From assembly GCF_000189635.1 (NCBI RefSeq), contig NW_002476210.1, positions 62,001 to 126,000 on the forward strand: 64,000 bases of DNA, in the 5' to 3' direction. Below, piece after piece: positions 1 to 13,026 of this stretch. The first letter of the stretch is position 1, and each line of letters begins with the position of its first letter. The position numbers and the translations under genes are program-made. This stretch comes from Tetrahymena thermophila SB210 (taxonomy: Eukaryota; Ciliophora; Oligohymenophorea; Hymenostomatida; Tetrahymenidae). Under the pieces are notes generated by a model. That model had not been told where the DNA came from. It saw nothing but the letters and a program-made list of their open reading frames with translations, and searched no databases.

Positions 1-3000
1 TACTCCTCCACTGTTGTTGTGGAGATTAGTCAATACATGTTAACTATTTTATTAGTTAGGATCAAAAATGTTTATCATATTGCTCACTCTAGCTGCAAAA
101 GTATCTATCCTGTTCATTTTCTTTAAGTTATTTTGATTATTATTATTTGCATTCCCATTATTATTGTTACTATTCATAATATTTTTACGAATAGAGACTG
201 GGCTATTTGTCATGTTTTAATTATAGTATTTAGAAGAATTGTTAGTAAGATTTTAATTACTTTAGATTTAACTTTTTTATTTTGAAGAAATGAATTACTG
301 AGCAGATATCATTGAACCTGTCCTGTTAGTAGTTGTTGAAGAACTTGAAATTGTATTCTATTCTATCAATCTTTTAATTGAGTCACTAAAATGTGTAGAA
401 GTTGTTCTTTCAGCTTTATTTCGTACTGATTAAGGCTAGTTATAGTGATATTTGTGCTCATAAACTTAGTTAATCTAAGAGACACCTCCAGGTAAATTAT
501 TCATTATTTGTTATTAATTTGCGTTCAGATTATCATTATTACGAGCAGTACTAGATCCTATAATATTCATTTAGTTAGTAATTAACTCTTGACTTCTCGT
601 CCTTGAGTGCTTTTGCATTCCTTAATTACTTTGCTAATAAACAGGAGTACCTATTGTTAAGGTGTTTGTAATGTCATTTGAGTTTTAATTATTTGAATTT
701 ATAATATTTGTGCTTCCTGTGTTATAATTTTTAATTAATTACAAATTAATTTATGTAAAATTATTATTTGAGTTGATACCGTTGCCTGTATTTGCTTAAT
801 TACTTATCGAATTACTGTTTGGAATTTTTGTACTTGCTGGTTATGTATTTATTCCATTAAGTACATTCATATTCTAAGGTAATTAGTTTAAAAGGGAAGA
901 TGAAAGCAAGTTTGGCTAACTGCTTGTCTAAGAATGATTAGAATTAAAATTTGTGTGGCTGCTTACTGAACTTTATTTATAAATATTATTATTGCCAGGC
1001 TAAATGGCAATAGAATTACTTTTTTAATGCTTTCCCTATTAAACTTACTATAATTATTACTATTGTTGCTATTGTTGTTATTGTAATTAAATTACTTACT
1101 ATTACTATTAGTAGTTAGCTAATTACTGCTATTGTTGGCTAGAATGTTATTGAATAGAAGATTGCAAAGCTGCAGAATTAGGTGTGTTAGTGTCGTATTA
1201 TAATATGAAATTTTAATTTTTAGGAATTTAGACATTACCAGAATTTATAAAATTGCTATTGTAATTATTTGCATTGAGAGGAAATTTCAACTGCTTTGGA
1301 TTGCTTGAAGAACGATTTTTTTAGTTTTAGTTATTTCCAAAAGTGGATTAAGTCTTGTAGACTTACGTTTTAATCAAGTCAGGATTTAATTATTAAATTT
1401 AAGAGTTACGCTTAGAGTTAAAGAAATTTGTTTAACTGATCGAAGGAGCTTGCTAAGAGGAAGAGTTTTGGGACAATAAATTATTATTGCTATTCATTTA
1501 CACTTGTATCTATTATTATATATCTAATTGTGGTGCTTGATGTTAAGAATGTTTAATTTTCTTTTATGATGAATTTTATGATTTGAGGTGATTACGAGAA
1601 GATTATTATGGTTATTACTATTGTTGCTGAACTTATTATGAAATTTAACTAATATTTGGTTAATTTATCTGACTAAGCTAGCTAAAGTTCATATTGCTGC
1701 TACTTCCAACCAATCCACTCACTCCTGTAATAGAACTTCCCTTAACATTTAAACTTGTTTAGCCTTCTTTGCGTTTTTTGATTCTAAGATCACCGTTGTT
1801 ATTGTGTAATTTATCAGGATTGTTATTGGTGTTTGGAGAAGAATAGTGATAATGCGATTAAAGATCATTTAAAAGTAATTAAGGCTACTAATTTTAGTAA
1901 AATAATTGCTAAGGAGAAGAAGATCCATCAGATATTACTTATAGTTGAGAAAATTAAAGATTATTTTAAGAATTTTATGATGTCAAGAATTAAAGAGTGC
2001 TACTTAGTTAAGAATGTTGTTAGTTTTGAATTGTTTGATTATTCAAAGCACTTGAAGAGGGCATACTTTCACATTTCATGTTATTTATTTAAGAGTTAAC
2101 ATTAGAACTTATGTTAGATATTGTTTATTATATATTTTACTAACGAAGAGTTTGAAAAAGAGGATTTATTTATACTTATTGAGCTTTGTTTGTGGAATGC
2201 TTAGGGTTTGAAGATTAAGAAGCAGAATTTTAATGAAGGCTAGAGCGAGGTCTACTTGTATTAGAAGTAGTGGCAGGAGTATTGTTATTATTTACATTTT
2301 GCTTAAGCTAATACTGTTCGAATTACTGCTACTTTTATGTGTAAATTTATTCTTTGGATTACCTTTGAGACATGATTTATAAAATTTAATTTTAAGAAGA
2401 TTGCTATTAAGATGATAATAGATTTTATTATTATATCTTAATTGTAGGAGATTGCTTTTCAGATTATTTAAGTTGATTGATTGTGTTGGTAATTGAAAAT
2501 TTATCATTTAATTCTTTTCTTTCACTGAATATTCTTTCCCTTTCAGCAGTTTGATATCTTCTTTCAATTTACTGTTACTTATTTGAGTCAATTTCATTTT
2601 TCTTCATGTTATTATTACTGATGTTCGTACTGTTATTGCTATTTTAATTATTATTGGCTTAAAATGGCATTTAATTGATTGCATTGATATTTTAAGAATT
2701 TTTTTAAGTTGAAGGAATTCTCGTAGAGCATTAAAGCAGAGGATTAACACTGGCTGAAGAATAAATATTATCACTTGCTCTTTTTTATAAAATCTTTTAG
2801 CTTATACTTTGGTTACTTTTGTTCCTTGTTAATGCCTAGTTATTATTTGTATTTTGATTATTACCTACTTAGTTATTTACTTTCAGTTAGTCAATTATCT
2901 ATGCTTACTAACTTTACTGGGAATTTGCTTACTTGGAGTCCTTTTCTATCAAAGAAGTTTGAGGAGAATTAGTAGCAGTGACTGGTTAATTGCTATTAGA

Positions 3001-5130
3001 AAATCCTGCGTTTTTATTATTTGAGCTATTTTGGTTTTGCGTCAAAACTTTCATTATTTGTTTTGCATTTATTGTTTATTTTTATTAGTTAGTAGTTGAT
3101 TATGACTATGAGGCTAACTTATCAATAGATAATCCTCCTTCCTTACCTCCAAGGTTGTTATTAGAGCTTGAGGAAGGTTATTTAATAAATAAATTAGAGT
3201 TAATGTTATTTTACTTAACTAAAGAATTAGAGGAAGACTAAGAAGAAGAAATATTTTATTATATTTTTTATTAAGAGGGAAGCTAATTAGTAGACTGTTT
3301 TTATATACCGTCTATATTGTTAGAGCTTAATTGCATTCCATTGTTAAGGAGAGCTTTTTGCATTTTAATTTACTGCTCTTAAATTATATTAGAAAGCTTC
3401 TAATTAGGCAAGTTAGAATGAATTTCTTAGAAAGGATTTAGCATTTGTTGAGAATTGCTTGTATAGTTGTTGGACGATCCTGATGAAGAAGATTATTGCT
3501 ATTATTTTATTTAATTTTAACTTAATATGCTTTGATATTTTTGGTTTAGAATTGCATTTTCTGCCATTTATTTGTTTTTAGAATGGATTTAGGATTAAAC
3601 ATCTTCGTTTAAAGTAGGTTGCATGTTATTTTAAGTATTTTTATTGTTTTTAGAGAAGTTTAAAGTTGGTACAATTTTATTATTAATACTATTTTAAGGA
3701 TATTATATACGAGATGGTTAAGTCTGCTGTTAGAATTAGATATTTTGATTTGAGAGAAAACTCAAATCGTCAGTCTGTGTGTTTAGAATATTGTTCATAT
3801 TCGACATTGATGTCTCTATAGAGTAAAAGTACTTATCATCTGCATTATGCTGAAAACTTTGTAAAATTCTTGAAAGCTAATAACTGCTTTCATTTTCATT
3901 ACCAAATTCTCCAGCTTTGTAATAGTTAAATTAAATTTAATTCTAGAGAGCAATTTTGCTATTACCATTGTATGAAGCGGCTTGGGCAGGAAAGAAATTT
4001 TTGTTACTCGCTTTTTACATCATAGAGCTCATATCAAATATATTTGATTAGGGGCGATTTTATTGTTATAAGTAAACCTTGTTAGGTTGCTGATTCATAT
4101 AAAATGCATTCATTCCATTATAATTAGCGGAAATGTGCTGATTATTGCTAGTACCATCAATATTTATATGCTTTATTTTGTTTTCCATCCTTTGATGAAA
4201 GCTGAGAGTTACATCTAATTCTTGTAGCATATTTGAGCATTCTTTAGGAATTTCTTTCTTTTTAGAAGCCTTGTTACCATTTGAATCTTCTTCCTCTGTG
4301 TTTAACTGACTATCTTCAGAATTGTTGTTGTTAGAAGTTTCGAAGTTTAATTATTTTTTAATGCGCTAGTATTCTATTCTACGACGCTTGTCGTGATAAC
4401 GATTCATTACATTACCTATACTAACCATAAATAATCTTGGAATGTCTTTGTGGTATTTATAATATTCAGTCAAATCACGCATCTTAACAGGTTGTTAATT
4501 TTTATGGTAAAATCTCTTTAAAAATTCCTCTTCTTCATCGTAAGTTTCAAGATCTCGAAATCTAATGACTACTTTTGTTGAAACATTTCCCAAAATATCA
4601 TTTATATCTTTAGAGTAGAAATAATTCTATGATGAAGAATATTTGGAATAAAGAGCTTTATTTAGAAGAGGCCCAAAACTGCGATAAGCTGTAAATTTTT
4701 GGCAAAAAATACACTACTCACGTATTAAGGCTATCTCCTATTATGCTGCTAACATTTACTGCTAACTTTAAGATTAGCTTTAATGTTAATTTTATGATCC
4801 TCTTTTTCTTGAAGATTAAGTTGTATTTTGACTTGAAAAATTAGTTGCAGAACTACCACCTGCAACACCTAATTTTTAGTAAGTTTTAATCACTTTATAG
4901 TTGTTACCGTTAATTGTGCTCGGCTGCTAATTTGAGTTTTGAGAATTGTTATAATTATCTTAATTTTAAAAAACCTAATTATTTTAATTACTCAAAGAGT
5001 TACTACTACCACCATTAGGAGTTGTATTATTGAACCTTTAAATTTATTAACCAGTAGACTATCCAATTAATTGCTGTTAACTGTTCTTATTCAACTAAAA
5101 ATTGCTATTTATGTTCTCGTTAAGTAACAT
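1..5130 (-). CDS. Giant Gln/Asn-rich protein with a conserved N-terminal block, 3' end beyond the window
   Basis: Read with code 6, this frame has no TGA over 1,710 codons (I checked every minus-strand TGA against the frame), while TAA and TAG occur throughout as Gln. The start is the first in-frame ATG after an upstream in-frame TGA. No intron is needed. Residues about 140-262 form an ordered block: a CIFC pair, then YFYSKDINDILG, VIRFRDLETYDEEEEFLKRF, MRDLTEYYKYHKDIPRLFM and NRYHDKRRRIEYQRIKK. From memory, blocks with YYKxHxDIPRLFM and YHDKxRRxEY recur in predicted ciliate proteins of unknown function; I cannot name a domain. The rest is low complexity with Gln and Asn runs, the Asn runs mainly near the left edge (about 120-180). 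The protein is therefore prion-like in composition, with one globular region. The role is unknown, and a regulatory or RNA-associated role would be a guess. The C-terminus lies outside the window. Confidence 0.85.
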
Positions 5131-8048
5131 TTAATTTTGCCCCTCTTTTATTTACAGTTAATTGCTACTAATAACTAGTTATCCATTCTGTTTATGGCTT
5201 GAGTAATCACCTATTTACTATAAATTTAAAAGTTAATTTATTCAAACTGCTCATCTACTTATTTTATTTAATGAATTAATCACTTTATCTTAAGAGATCA
5301 TGTTGAGTTGATGCGCCGACATCTAATACTTTCCTTATTGGCTATCTATAAGCTAACCTATCTTTCCAGGAGACTTTTTAGTTTTGTAACTACTTTATCC
5401 TTTGGCGATTATGGCTTTACAATATTTTATTTAAAAAGAGGAGTTCTCTGTCAGATAGTTCTTATGACTCTTCTTCTTTCACTACTTATATTTATTTATT
5501 TCTTTTTATAATTTTCTCTTTGTTTTGTAATTTAATTTCTTTGATTGGTGTTTTGTAAAGTTATCCAATATATTTCTTGTTAATTGAATTATAACAACTT
5601 GAATTATGAGTAAAGATGAAAAAAATTAAATTAATTAATTAACTAATCAATTAATTCATCAATCAAAGAAAATTTTATCAATAATAAGAAATCATACAAA
5701 AATAAATAAATTGTAAATAAATACAGAATTAAATGTTAACTTCGAATTATCTCTCTTAATTATTTTTAATTTGATATACCATTAGATAGATAGATACAAG
5801 ATAGAAGATTTGATTTTTTTTTTTAGTTAGTAAAAAAGTAGGTTTTCTTTTATATCCCTATTATTTCTAAAACATTTGATATCTGCATTATAAAATATCT
5901 ATAATCCAGAAGCTGATTTCTTAATATTGGCTAAAGGAGTTTTTAAAATGAGGGCTTGATTACTCCAATAAAATATTAAAAGCTCAAGGACATATGTCTT
6001 TTATATCTTTTATCCTTGCTGTTAAAACCAAACAAACCAAATTAGATTATATTAGTCTTTAATTACTTTTTCTAACTTTTTCTTATTTTAACCAATAATT
6101 GATTTACTCAATCAACTACCTTAAAATGCATCTTAATTTATTGGTGACTTTACTTATACAAATTTTAAAATTAAGATATTTGTTATTATTTTTAGAAATT
6201 AAAAGTTTTTCTTATACCAATGAATATTTGTTTCGTTATCTGTTCTACTTCAATTAATTCCCTTTAAAGTAATTTTTTAAAACAAATGTTACAAATTTAC
6301 TATAAAATGGAAATAAAATCTATGAATTTAATTGTTAATTTATTATTTTTATACAATATTATTTAACTTACTAAATTTGAAAAATGTGTATTTGTGTATA
6401 ATTTGTTATCACAAAGTCTAAAAATTGAATTAAATATATCTCTAGCTTATGGTCAATATTCAATTACTTTTATCGCAAATTTGTACATTGAATAAATCCT
6501 TAACAAATTTCAAATTCTTTTGTAATAAATAATCAAACAATCTTCACAAATTTTTTATTATAAGCCCTATTTACACTTAATTAAATTAGACAATCAGAAT
6601 TTAAATGAAGGAAACAATATTTAATTAGAAAAAAAAGAGTAGTAACTAGTGTTTTTATTTAGAAATATTTTACAAAATATAATATCAATTATAAAAACAA
6701 ATTTTAAAAAATGTATTTTTAAGATAAACAAACAGTATTTTATTTTTCAAAGATTTAAATATTTTAAAATTTCAACAAATATAAATTGTTAAAAAAATTA
6801 GAATATATTTATCTATTCATATTTTATTTTAAGCCGTTAAAAATAAATTCTTTGTTTATAAAATAAATATAATCTATATATTAATAACTATAATGAAGAA
6901 GAGCTTTTCTTAAAAGCTAGTCTACAAAATAGAAATTATAAATCAAACATCAAAAATAAATTTACAATAAAGAAAAACACAAAGAAATGAATGAAAGTGA
7001 AAGAATTCTCTAGTTAATTAAATATTTAAAATTAGGAATATAATAGAAAAAGAGATTATTATTAAAATAGTTAATAAAAGATAAAGATAAAATTGAATAT
7101 TATATCAATTAATCTACTATAAAAGTAATATAAAATTAAATTCTACTTTGTTTTAAATGATTTTTTATAAGAGGGGTATTATTTTTGAATATGTTTTATT
7201 AAAATAAATATATAATATTATAAAATATATTATGTGTTATTTATTGTATTTTTATTATATTTTATATACCCTCAAGCAATAAATCAACTTAGAATATATA
7301 TTATACCAAAGATCTTTAATTACTTAGTTGGTTTTCAAAATATTTTCTAAATTTTTATGATATTTCAAATTTCAATGTTACTTTTTTATTAAAAATATTA
7401 CAAAGTTATTTTAGGTAAGATGGCAAACCTCTTATACTTAAAAAATACTATTAAGTCATTACTAAAATGAAAATATTTTTTGTTTAGTATTTTTGAAGGC
7501 TTCTGTTTTAAGCTATCAAATAAAAAAGTGATAATCAAAATTTCATCAAATCATCTATTTATTTAAATAAATTAAAATGTTAGTTTTAACTGAAAAAAAA
7601 TATTAAATTAAATTTTAAATGAATTTAATATATTATAATTAATGTCTCCCTATTAATATTTTATTTATAAGATTCTAAATATAAAATGATCATAACCTAA
7701 TGCTAATCTCCTGACTAAAATAATTATACATAAATAGTGCTATTAATTTTTTTTTTAAAAGATATTTTATAAAATTAAATATTTTCTAGTATTAATAAAA
7801 AATGATTAATAACTATAAAATTAGTTTAGATTATTATCAATAATATTTGACTCTAATTAAAACTTAGAAATCCAAATAAAAATTTTGTGAAGTTGATATA
7901 CTGATAAATTTTACTTATAGATATTTATAATTTTAACTTGGTGTTTATGAATTATCCATTTTTTATCAGAAATAAATAAAAAGATAAATTTGATTTTTTT
8001 TTTAATTAGGTAAAAAAGTTATTAATAAATTTATTGATTGTTTTAGAA
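5131..8048. other. AT-rich intergenic region, divergent promoter space
   Basis: This 2.9 kb lies between the 5' ends of the minus-strand giant gene and the plus-strand hydrolase, so it should hold both promoters. It is extremely AT-rich with TTAATTAA-type repeats near 5630-5665. Frames stay open only for the lengths expected by chance when TGA is the sole stop. I see no gene, RNA or mobile element in it. Confidence 0.5.
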
Positions 8049-9230
8049 ATGATACAAAATATTCAAACAAACTCATTTGAAAATGATCCAAGAAATGATT
8101 AAACAATTTAGTAATAAGCAGAAGTTGTTTAATATATTTGCGATAGAAATAAAGAAGTATTTTAAAATTATATAAAGAAAGAATTAGATATTCTAGAATC
8201 TAAGTTACAGTCAGAAAACTTTTAAAAGTAATAATCTGAAGTTAAAAGAGTTAAGTTTGAAGATGGAAGATTTATTGATTACAGAGACAACTTAGATAAT
8301 TTAGGACGCTTTGAGTTGAAAAAAAAAACAATTATATTTATTTCAGGCATCCCTTCAGGTATAAGATACTTTGGTAAAATAGAAAAGACGATAGGCTACG
8401 AGTTTTGTCGTATGATTAATTTATACATTCCTGGCTTTGATAAAAAAGATGAAAGAAGAGGAGCTTACTAAGGAAAATTTGATTAACTTGTTTAATTAAT
8501 TGATGACTTTATGACTGTGTTAAATATTTAATAAGCTATCTTTGTTGTACATTCGTATGGGGGACTGATTGTGAAATATTTTACTTATTTTAAGCCTTAA
8601 AGAGTAGAAGGTTTAGTTTAGCTAGCATCTATCCCACTTACATTATGGTAAGGAATTAAACAATATTACATCTTAGAAAAAACAAGATATTTTATTGATT
8701 CGAATAATCTAACATTTGAATAATTTCAAGATGAATAGTTTAGAGATCATTTAAACTAAGTAATATCTGTTAATAGAAAATAACTTTTGAGTCTATCAAA
8801 AGTTGAATTAGACCAAATTGGGCCTGCATCTCTCTTTACTTTCCATGAAATTATTCCATTGCTTAAACTAAAATTAAGCGTTCCTGGAAAGTATGGAGAA
8901 ATTTTTTCTAGATTTAGGAATTTAGACAAAAAAATACCTAGGTTAATTGCCTATTCTCCTAATGACAATGTAGTGTTAGCTTCAACAATAGAAGAAGAAA
9001 TATATGAATTTGTTTTAGGTGAAAATACAATTAAAAGAAGAATACTACATCCTATAACAAAAAATATTTAACTAGATAATAATGATTTTGGTTCAAACTA
9101 TATTTTTAGGTTTGATGACGCTAGTCATAGCATTCATCATGAAAAGGGAAATGAATTAGGAATACTCATAAAACATTTTATTAGATAGTTAGATTATACA
9201 GAAATATTAAATTAATTACCAAAATTTTGA
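8049..9230 (+). CDS. Alpha/beta hydrolase (serine esterase/lipase-like)
   Basis: Single-exon gene of 393 residues ending in TGA, with many TAA/TAG Gln codons. After a Gln-rich, probably helical N-terminal 80 residues comes an alpha/beta hydrolase core. A hydrophobic strand KKTIIFISGIPSGIRYFGK (about 91-110) resembles the strand and oxyanion-hole region. The nucleophile elbow is VVHSYGGL with Ser169. IAYSPNDNVV carries a candidate acid, Asp306, and DDASHSIHH carries the candidate catalytic His360. Order and spacing Ser-Asp-His fit the fold. There is no signal peptide or membrane segment, so it is probably cytosolic. The substrate cannot be told: esterase, thioesterase or lipase-like are all possible. 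It starts at the first ATG after AT-rich leader. The nearest gene, on the left, is divergent. Confidence 0.87.
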
Positions 9231-12200
9231 AATTGTTTGCTTGTTAAATTTTTTTGTTTAATTATTGGCTGAAATATATTTTTTTTATCAAATAAAATAT
9301 GTGGTCTTGCATTTTTAGAAATTAATTTAGAGTTTTTTATTAAATAAGCATATAAGTCAAGAGCAAATAATTAACAAAAAAAGAAATTTTTTGAATTTTG
9401 TTATTTTTATTATTAATTACCTTTTCATTTTTTTTATGAGAAAATATTTTTATAAAAGGAATATTTTTGCACTTCATCAAATGCAAATTAGTTACAAAAA
9501 ATTATTACAAGCTTCAATTAAATCACCATAGTTTATAATTATTACTCCTATGTTTCAGAAAATAAAAAAGAGATCTTGAAAATAAAAATATACCTGTCCT
9601 TTTAATAATTAACAGTTAGCTGAACATAAGAATTAAGATAACTAAAAAAACAAATTAATTTTCTAGCCAATAACTGATTGTTTATTTCATTCTATTTCAC
9701 AATAAATAATGGTTTTATTAAGTTTAAAAAGTTAAAATCTTTTATTCAATCAACATAAAAATTATAAAATTTGAGCTCTTATAATTGAAGTATTTTCAAA
9801 TATAATTCAAATTATTATCAAAATGTTAAATATTGTTCAGTTGATTCTAATATAATTTTTGTTTACATTTACTATATGTTAAAATCTTGACAAATAATTT
9901 TTAAAGTTCTTCCAAAATAAACTAAAAAAATGAATGATTTCTTTTGAAATATTCATAAATTAGCCATTATCTAAAAGATTTATTAATCCAATAAAATAAT
10001 TGTCTGCTACAAACTCTTACCCTTGATTAAAATTACTATTTAGTGCTTGCTAGGTTATTATATTCGTTCATAAGCCTTTAATGATTTTGATGTTTGTATA
10101 TAACATTTTTAATTGGAAAAAAAATAGTAAATCCTATTTTTTTTGCAACTAAAACCTTATTTATTTGTGGAAATTGTTATTTTTTTTTACATAGACTATT
10201 ATGTTTAAAGGTTAAAATATTATAAAAACTGTATTTTTAATACAATGAAATACAAAATAAAATATATATGCAATCTAATAAATAAATACTACTAGAAGAA
10301 GAGCTTTTTTATTTAATTTTAGTTATTGGAAGCGATCTTAAGAGTTAAAAGCTATCTATTCTGTATTGTAATTCATAAATGGAGTTACAATTTAATGAAA
10401 AAATATTTAAAATTAGTAAAAATAAAATTGATATTTTGCATGTTTAGAACTCAAATTATGATTAAAAGTTAAAATAACTCTCATCTTTACTAAAAAATGA
10501 AATTTTTCAATTAATAAAATTACTAAAAGAATTATTAAAGGATTAGTAATTTTAAATAAATTACGATTTAAATCTTTTAAAATTTATATTTAATATTTAA
10601 ACTTATTTAAACCTTCTTTTAATAGAAATATTTAGCATTTTCTATGATATTTTTTATCAAATTTGAAAATTGTATTTGTAATTTGAGCACAGTTATTATT
10701 TAATTACATATTTACTATATTTAAAAGAATTCAGTTAATAAATTTGAAATATTATTGGCTTTTATTGGAGCAATAATAAATTAAATTGCTTTTGTTTTCA
10801 GTAAACTAAAATTTATCAAAGGTTCCTTTTTTTCTTTTCTTTTTTTTTGTTTTTCATATGATTAATATATATTTATTTACTATTTTATTACGTATTAGAA
10901 AATTTAGTAAAATAGTTTTATAAAGAAAACTTAGCTTAAATATATTGTTAAATTGACTTGATAATTTAAATGCACTGATTTAAAAAAATAAAATTTGTAA
11001 AAATAAGTAACTTTTTTTCAAATGATCTGCTTGAATTTATTAAAATACATTTAAATAAATTCCCAATCAAAACAGTTTACCTTCTATTATAAAAAATTAA
11101 AAAATTGGTTTGTTTTCTTCCTAAAATTTAAAAAAATTATTTATTATTCCTATTATTTATTCTGGAAAGAAATCGTTTATAATAATTATCTAAATTGTAT
11201 AAGCATGAGTCATCAAACCTTAATTTTTTATCTTGTTTCCTAAAAATATGATCTGTTAGCTCTAAAATGAAATTAAAAAATGGTAAATGTTTTTCAAAAG
11301 ATAAATTTTCGATGAAAAACATTTATATATTTTTGATTTCTAAAAATAACTAAGAATCATTATTTCTATTATTTTCAATGAAGTCTCTCTATTCTAGTTT
11401 ACGATCTAGTGGTCACTGTTCATCTAAAAAATTGACTAGTTTAGTTTTTCTTTTGAAATTCTTTTTCGAAATTTATAAAACAAAGTTTTTATGCTTACAA
11501 AAACATTAGGCTGAACCGCCCTTATAATTCTACAACATTTTATTATTTATACATATATATTTATATATATATATATTGGCTCACATATTTAAATTTTTAG
11601 CTGAAATTTATTTATTAGTGTAATATATATTAGCTTTTGGAAAGAATAAAAACACATTTTTCTGGTTCATATCATACTTATACGTTTATTCTTAAAAACA
11701 CCTATAAATGATAGTAAAAATTTTTTAGAAATTTATTATGTCTCATACATAATTGAGTTAATATTTGTATGATTATATGAAAATAATACATGTAAATAAA
11801 TATTTTATGAATTTACTCATGTTAATATCTATTCAATCATTTAATAAAATACATTTGTTAAACAAATAAAATATAAATATTGTTAATATTTTTATAAGAT
11901 TTTGATTTATTATTATAAATTCTCATAGTATATATATTTTATATAAATATTAGCTATGCTGCTTACATGTTTTTAGATATAAAATCTTTACAAAAACAAA
12001 TATTTCTTAGTGTAAAAGTTAACAAAAATAAAATATGCATTGGAAATAAAAATTATTTAAATGTTTTCTTTTAAAGGAAATTTGTTAATAACTTATGTTA
12101 TTTTTGGTATAATAATAATAATTTATTTATTTAAAAATACAAATTGTGTTAGAAAATAATAGATAATTATTTAAAAATAGCTAGTATAACACAAAATTTT

Positions 12201-12324
12201 TAATATACAAAAAGTAATATAAATTTAATTTATAAAAATTGTACGTGTTTATTTTTATTTTTTTGGGGAAAATGATCTTTGTTTTTTAATTTAATGTAAA
12301 ACTGTGAATAAGTTAAAAAAAACT

Positions 12325-12344
12325 GATTAGGGGGAAGTCTAATC
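12325..12344. other. Short hairpin-forming element
   Basis: GATTAG and CTAATC can pair as a 6-bp stem around the 8-base loop GGGGAAGT. A TTTTTCCCC tract about 20 bases downstream can compete by pairing with the GGGGAA of the loop. G runs are rare in this AT-rich spacer, which is why the element stands out. It may be part of a small RNA or only chance. Confidence 0.2.
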
Positions 12345-12603
12345 TATTATTGTAAGTCATAATTTTTCCCCTCTATTGTATTTGTGCAAATAAGTGGAAA
12401 TAGGAATTAGAAGAACTAACTTATATATTTAAAAATAATAATTTATAATTGTTTTTATTTGATTATACTTAACATCAACAAATATATATGGTTGGTCAAG
12501 TCTGTCTGACAAATAATTTGTATTGGTAAATTTGTATGCGAATTCCTTAATTTACTTACATGGCAAATATTTCTAGATTTTAGATATACTTATTACAAAA
12601 AAT

Positions 12604-13026
12604 ATGAATGAAATCCAAAGCGCTCCAGTGTAAGTTAATATTCATTTAGTAAATCAAAAGGAATATCATATTCAGATTTATTAAGGATTAGGCCTGGGGA
12701 ATATGACGAATAAAAAAAGTAAAAGCAAAATTAATTTTTTCGTCTTGTAGTACACAATAATCAAGCTAATTATTAGAATTTAGATATTTTTTCACTTTCT
12801 ATTTTTTTTAATGTTTTTCCTTTTTTTTCGATTAATTTGTCTATACCTAATAAAAGTTGAAACAAAGACTAAAAAGTTCAGAAATTCCTAAAGAGATAAA
12901 ATAACTGAAATAATAAAAATTTTAAATAATATACATAATTCATAGAAAACTTCAATAAAAGTGTTAAAACGAAGGAGTATTAGAATTTTAATTAATGATT
13001 TTTTTAATTTTCTTGAATTTGACTGA
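12604..13026 (+). CDS. Hypothetical 140-codon open frame
   Basis: ATG-to-TGA frame of 140 residues read with code 6. The first third (MNEIQSAPV, then VNQKEYHIQIYQGLGLGN) has a higher GC content and more balanced codons than the surroundings and could be a true exon. The remainder is Ile/Lys/Phe-rich and may be non-coding. A perfect GTAAGT lies right after the ninth codon, so the first exon might end there. I recognise no domain. Low confidence: in this base composition such frames also occur by chance. Confidence 0.22.

Noticed and set aside
1833..2099. Plus-strand 88-codon frame.
   Set aside because: It overlaps the minus-strand giant gene, whose frame is open without interruption, so this is its antisense shadow.
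3741..3762. Perfect 8-bp hairpin GATTTGAG/CTCAAATC.
   Set aside because: It lies inside the uninterrupted coding frame of the giant Q/N-rich gene and is explained by codons.
10816..11322. Minus-strand frame of 168 codons (MFFIENLSF..).
   Set aside because: Its first 60 codons look plausible, but with TGA as the only stop such lengths arise by chance, the second half is compositionally random, and an apparent upstream extension turned out to be in a different frame.
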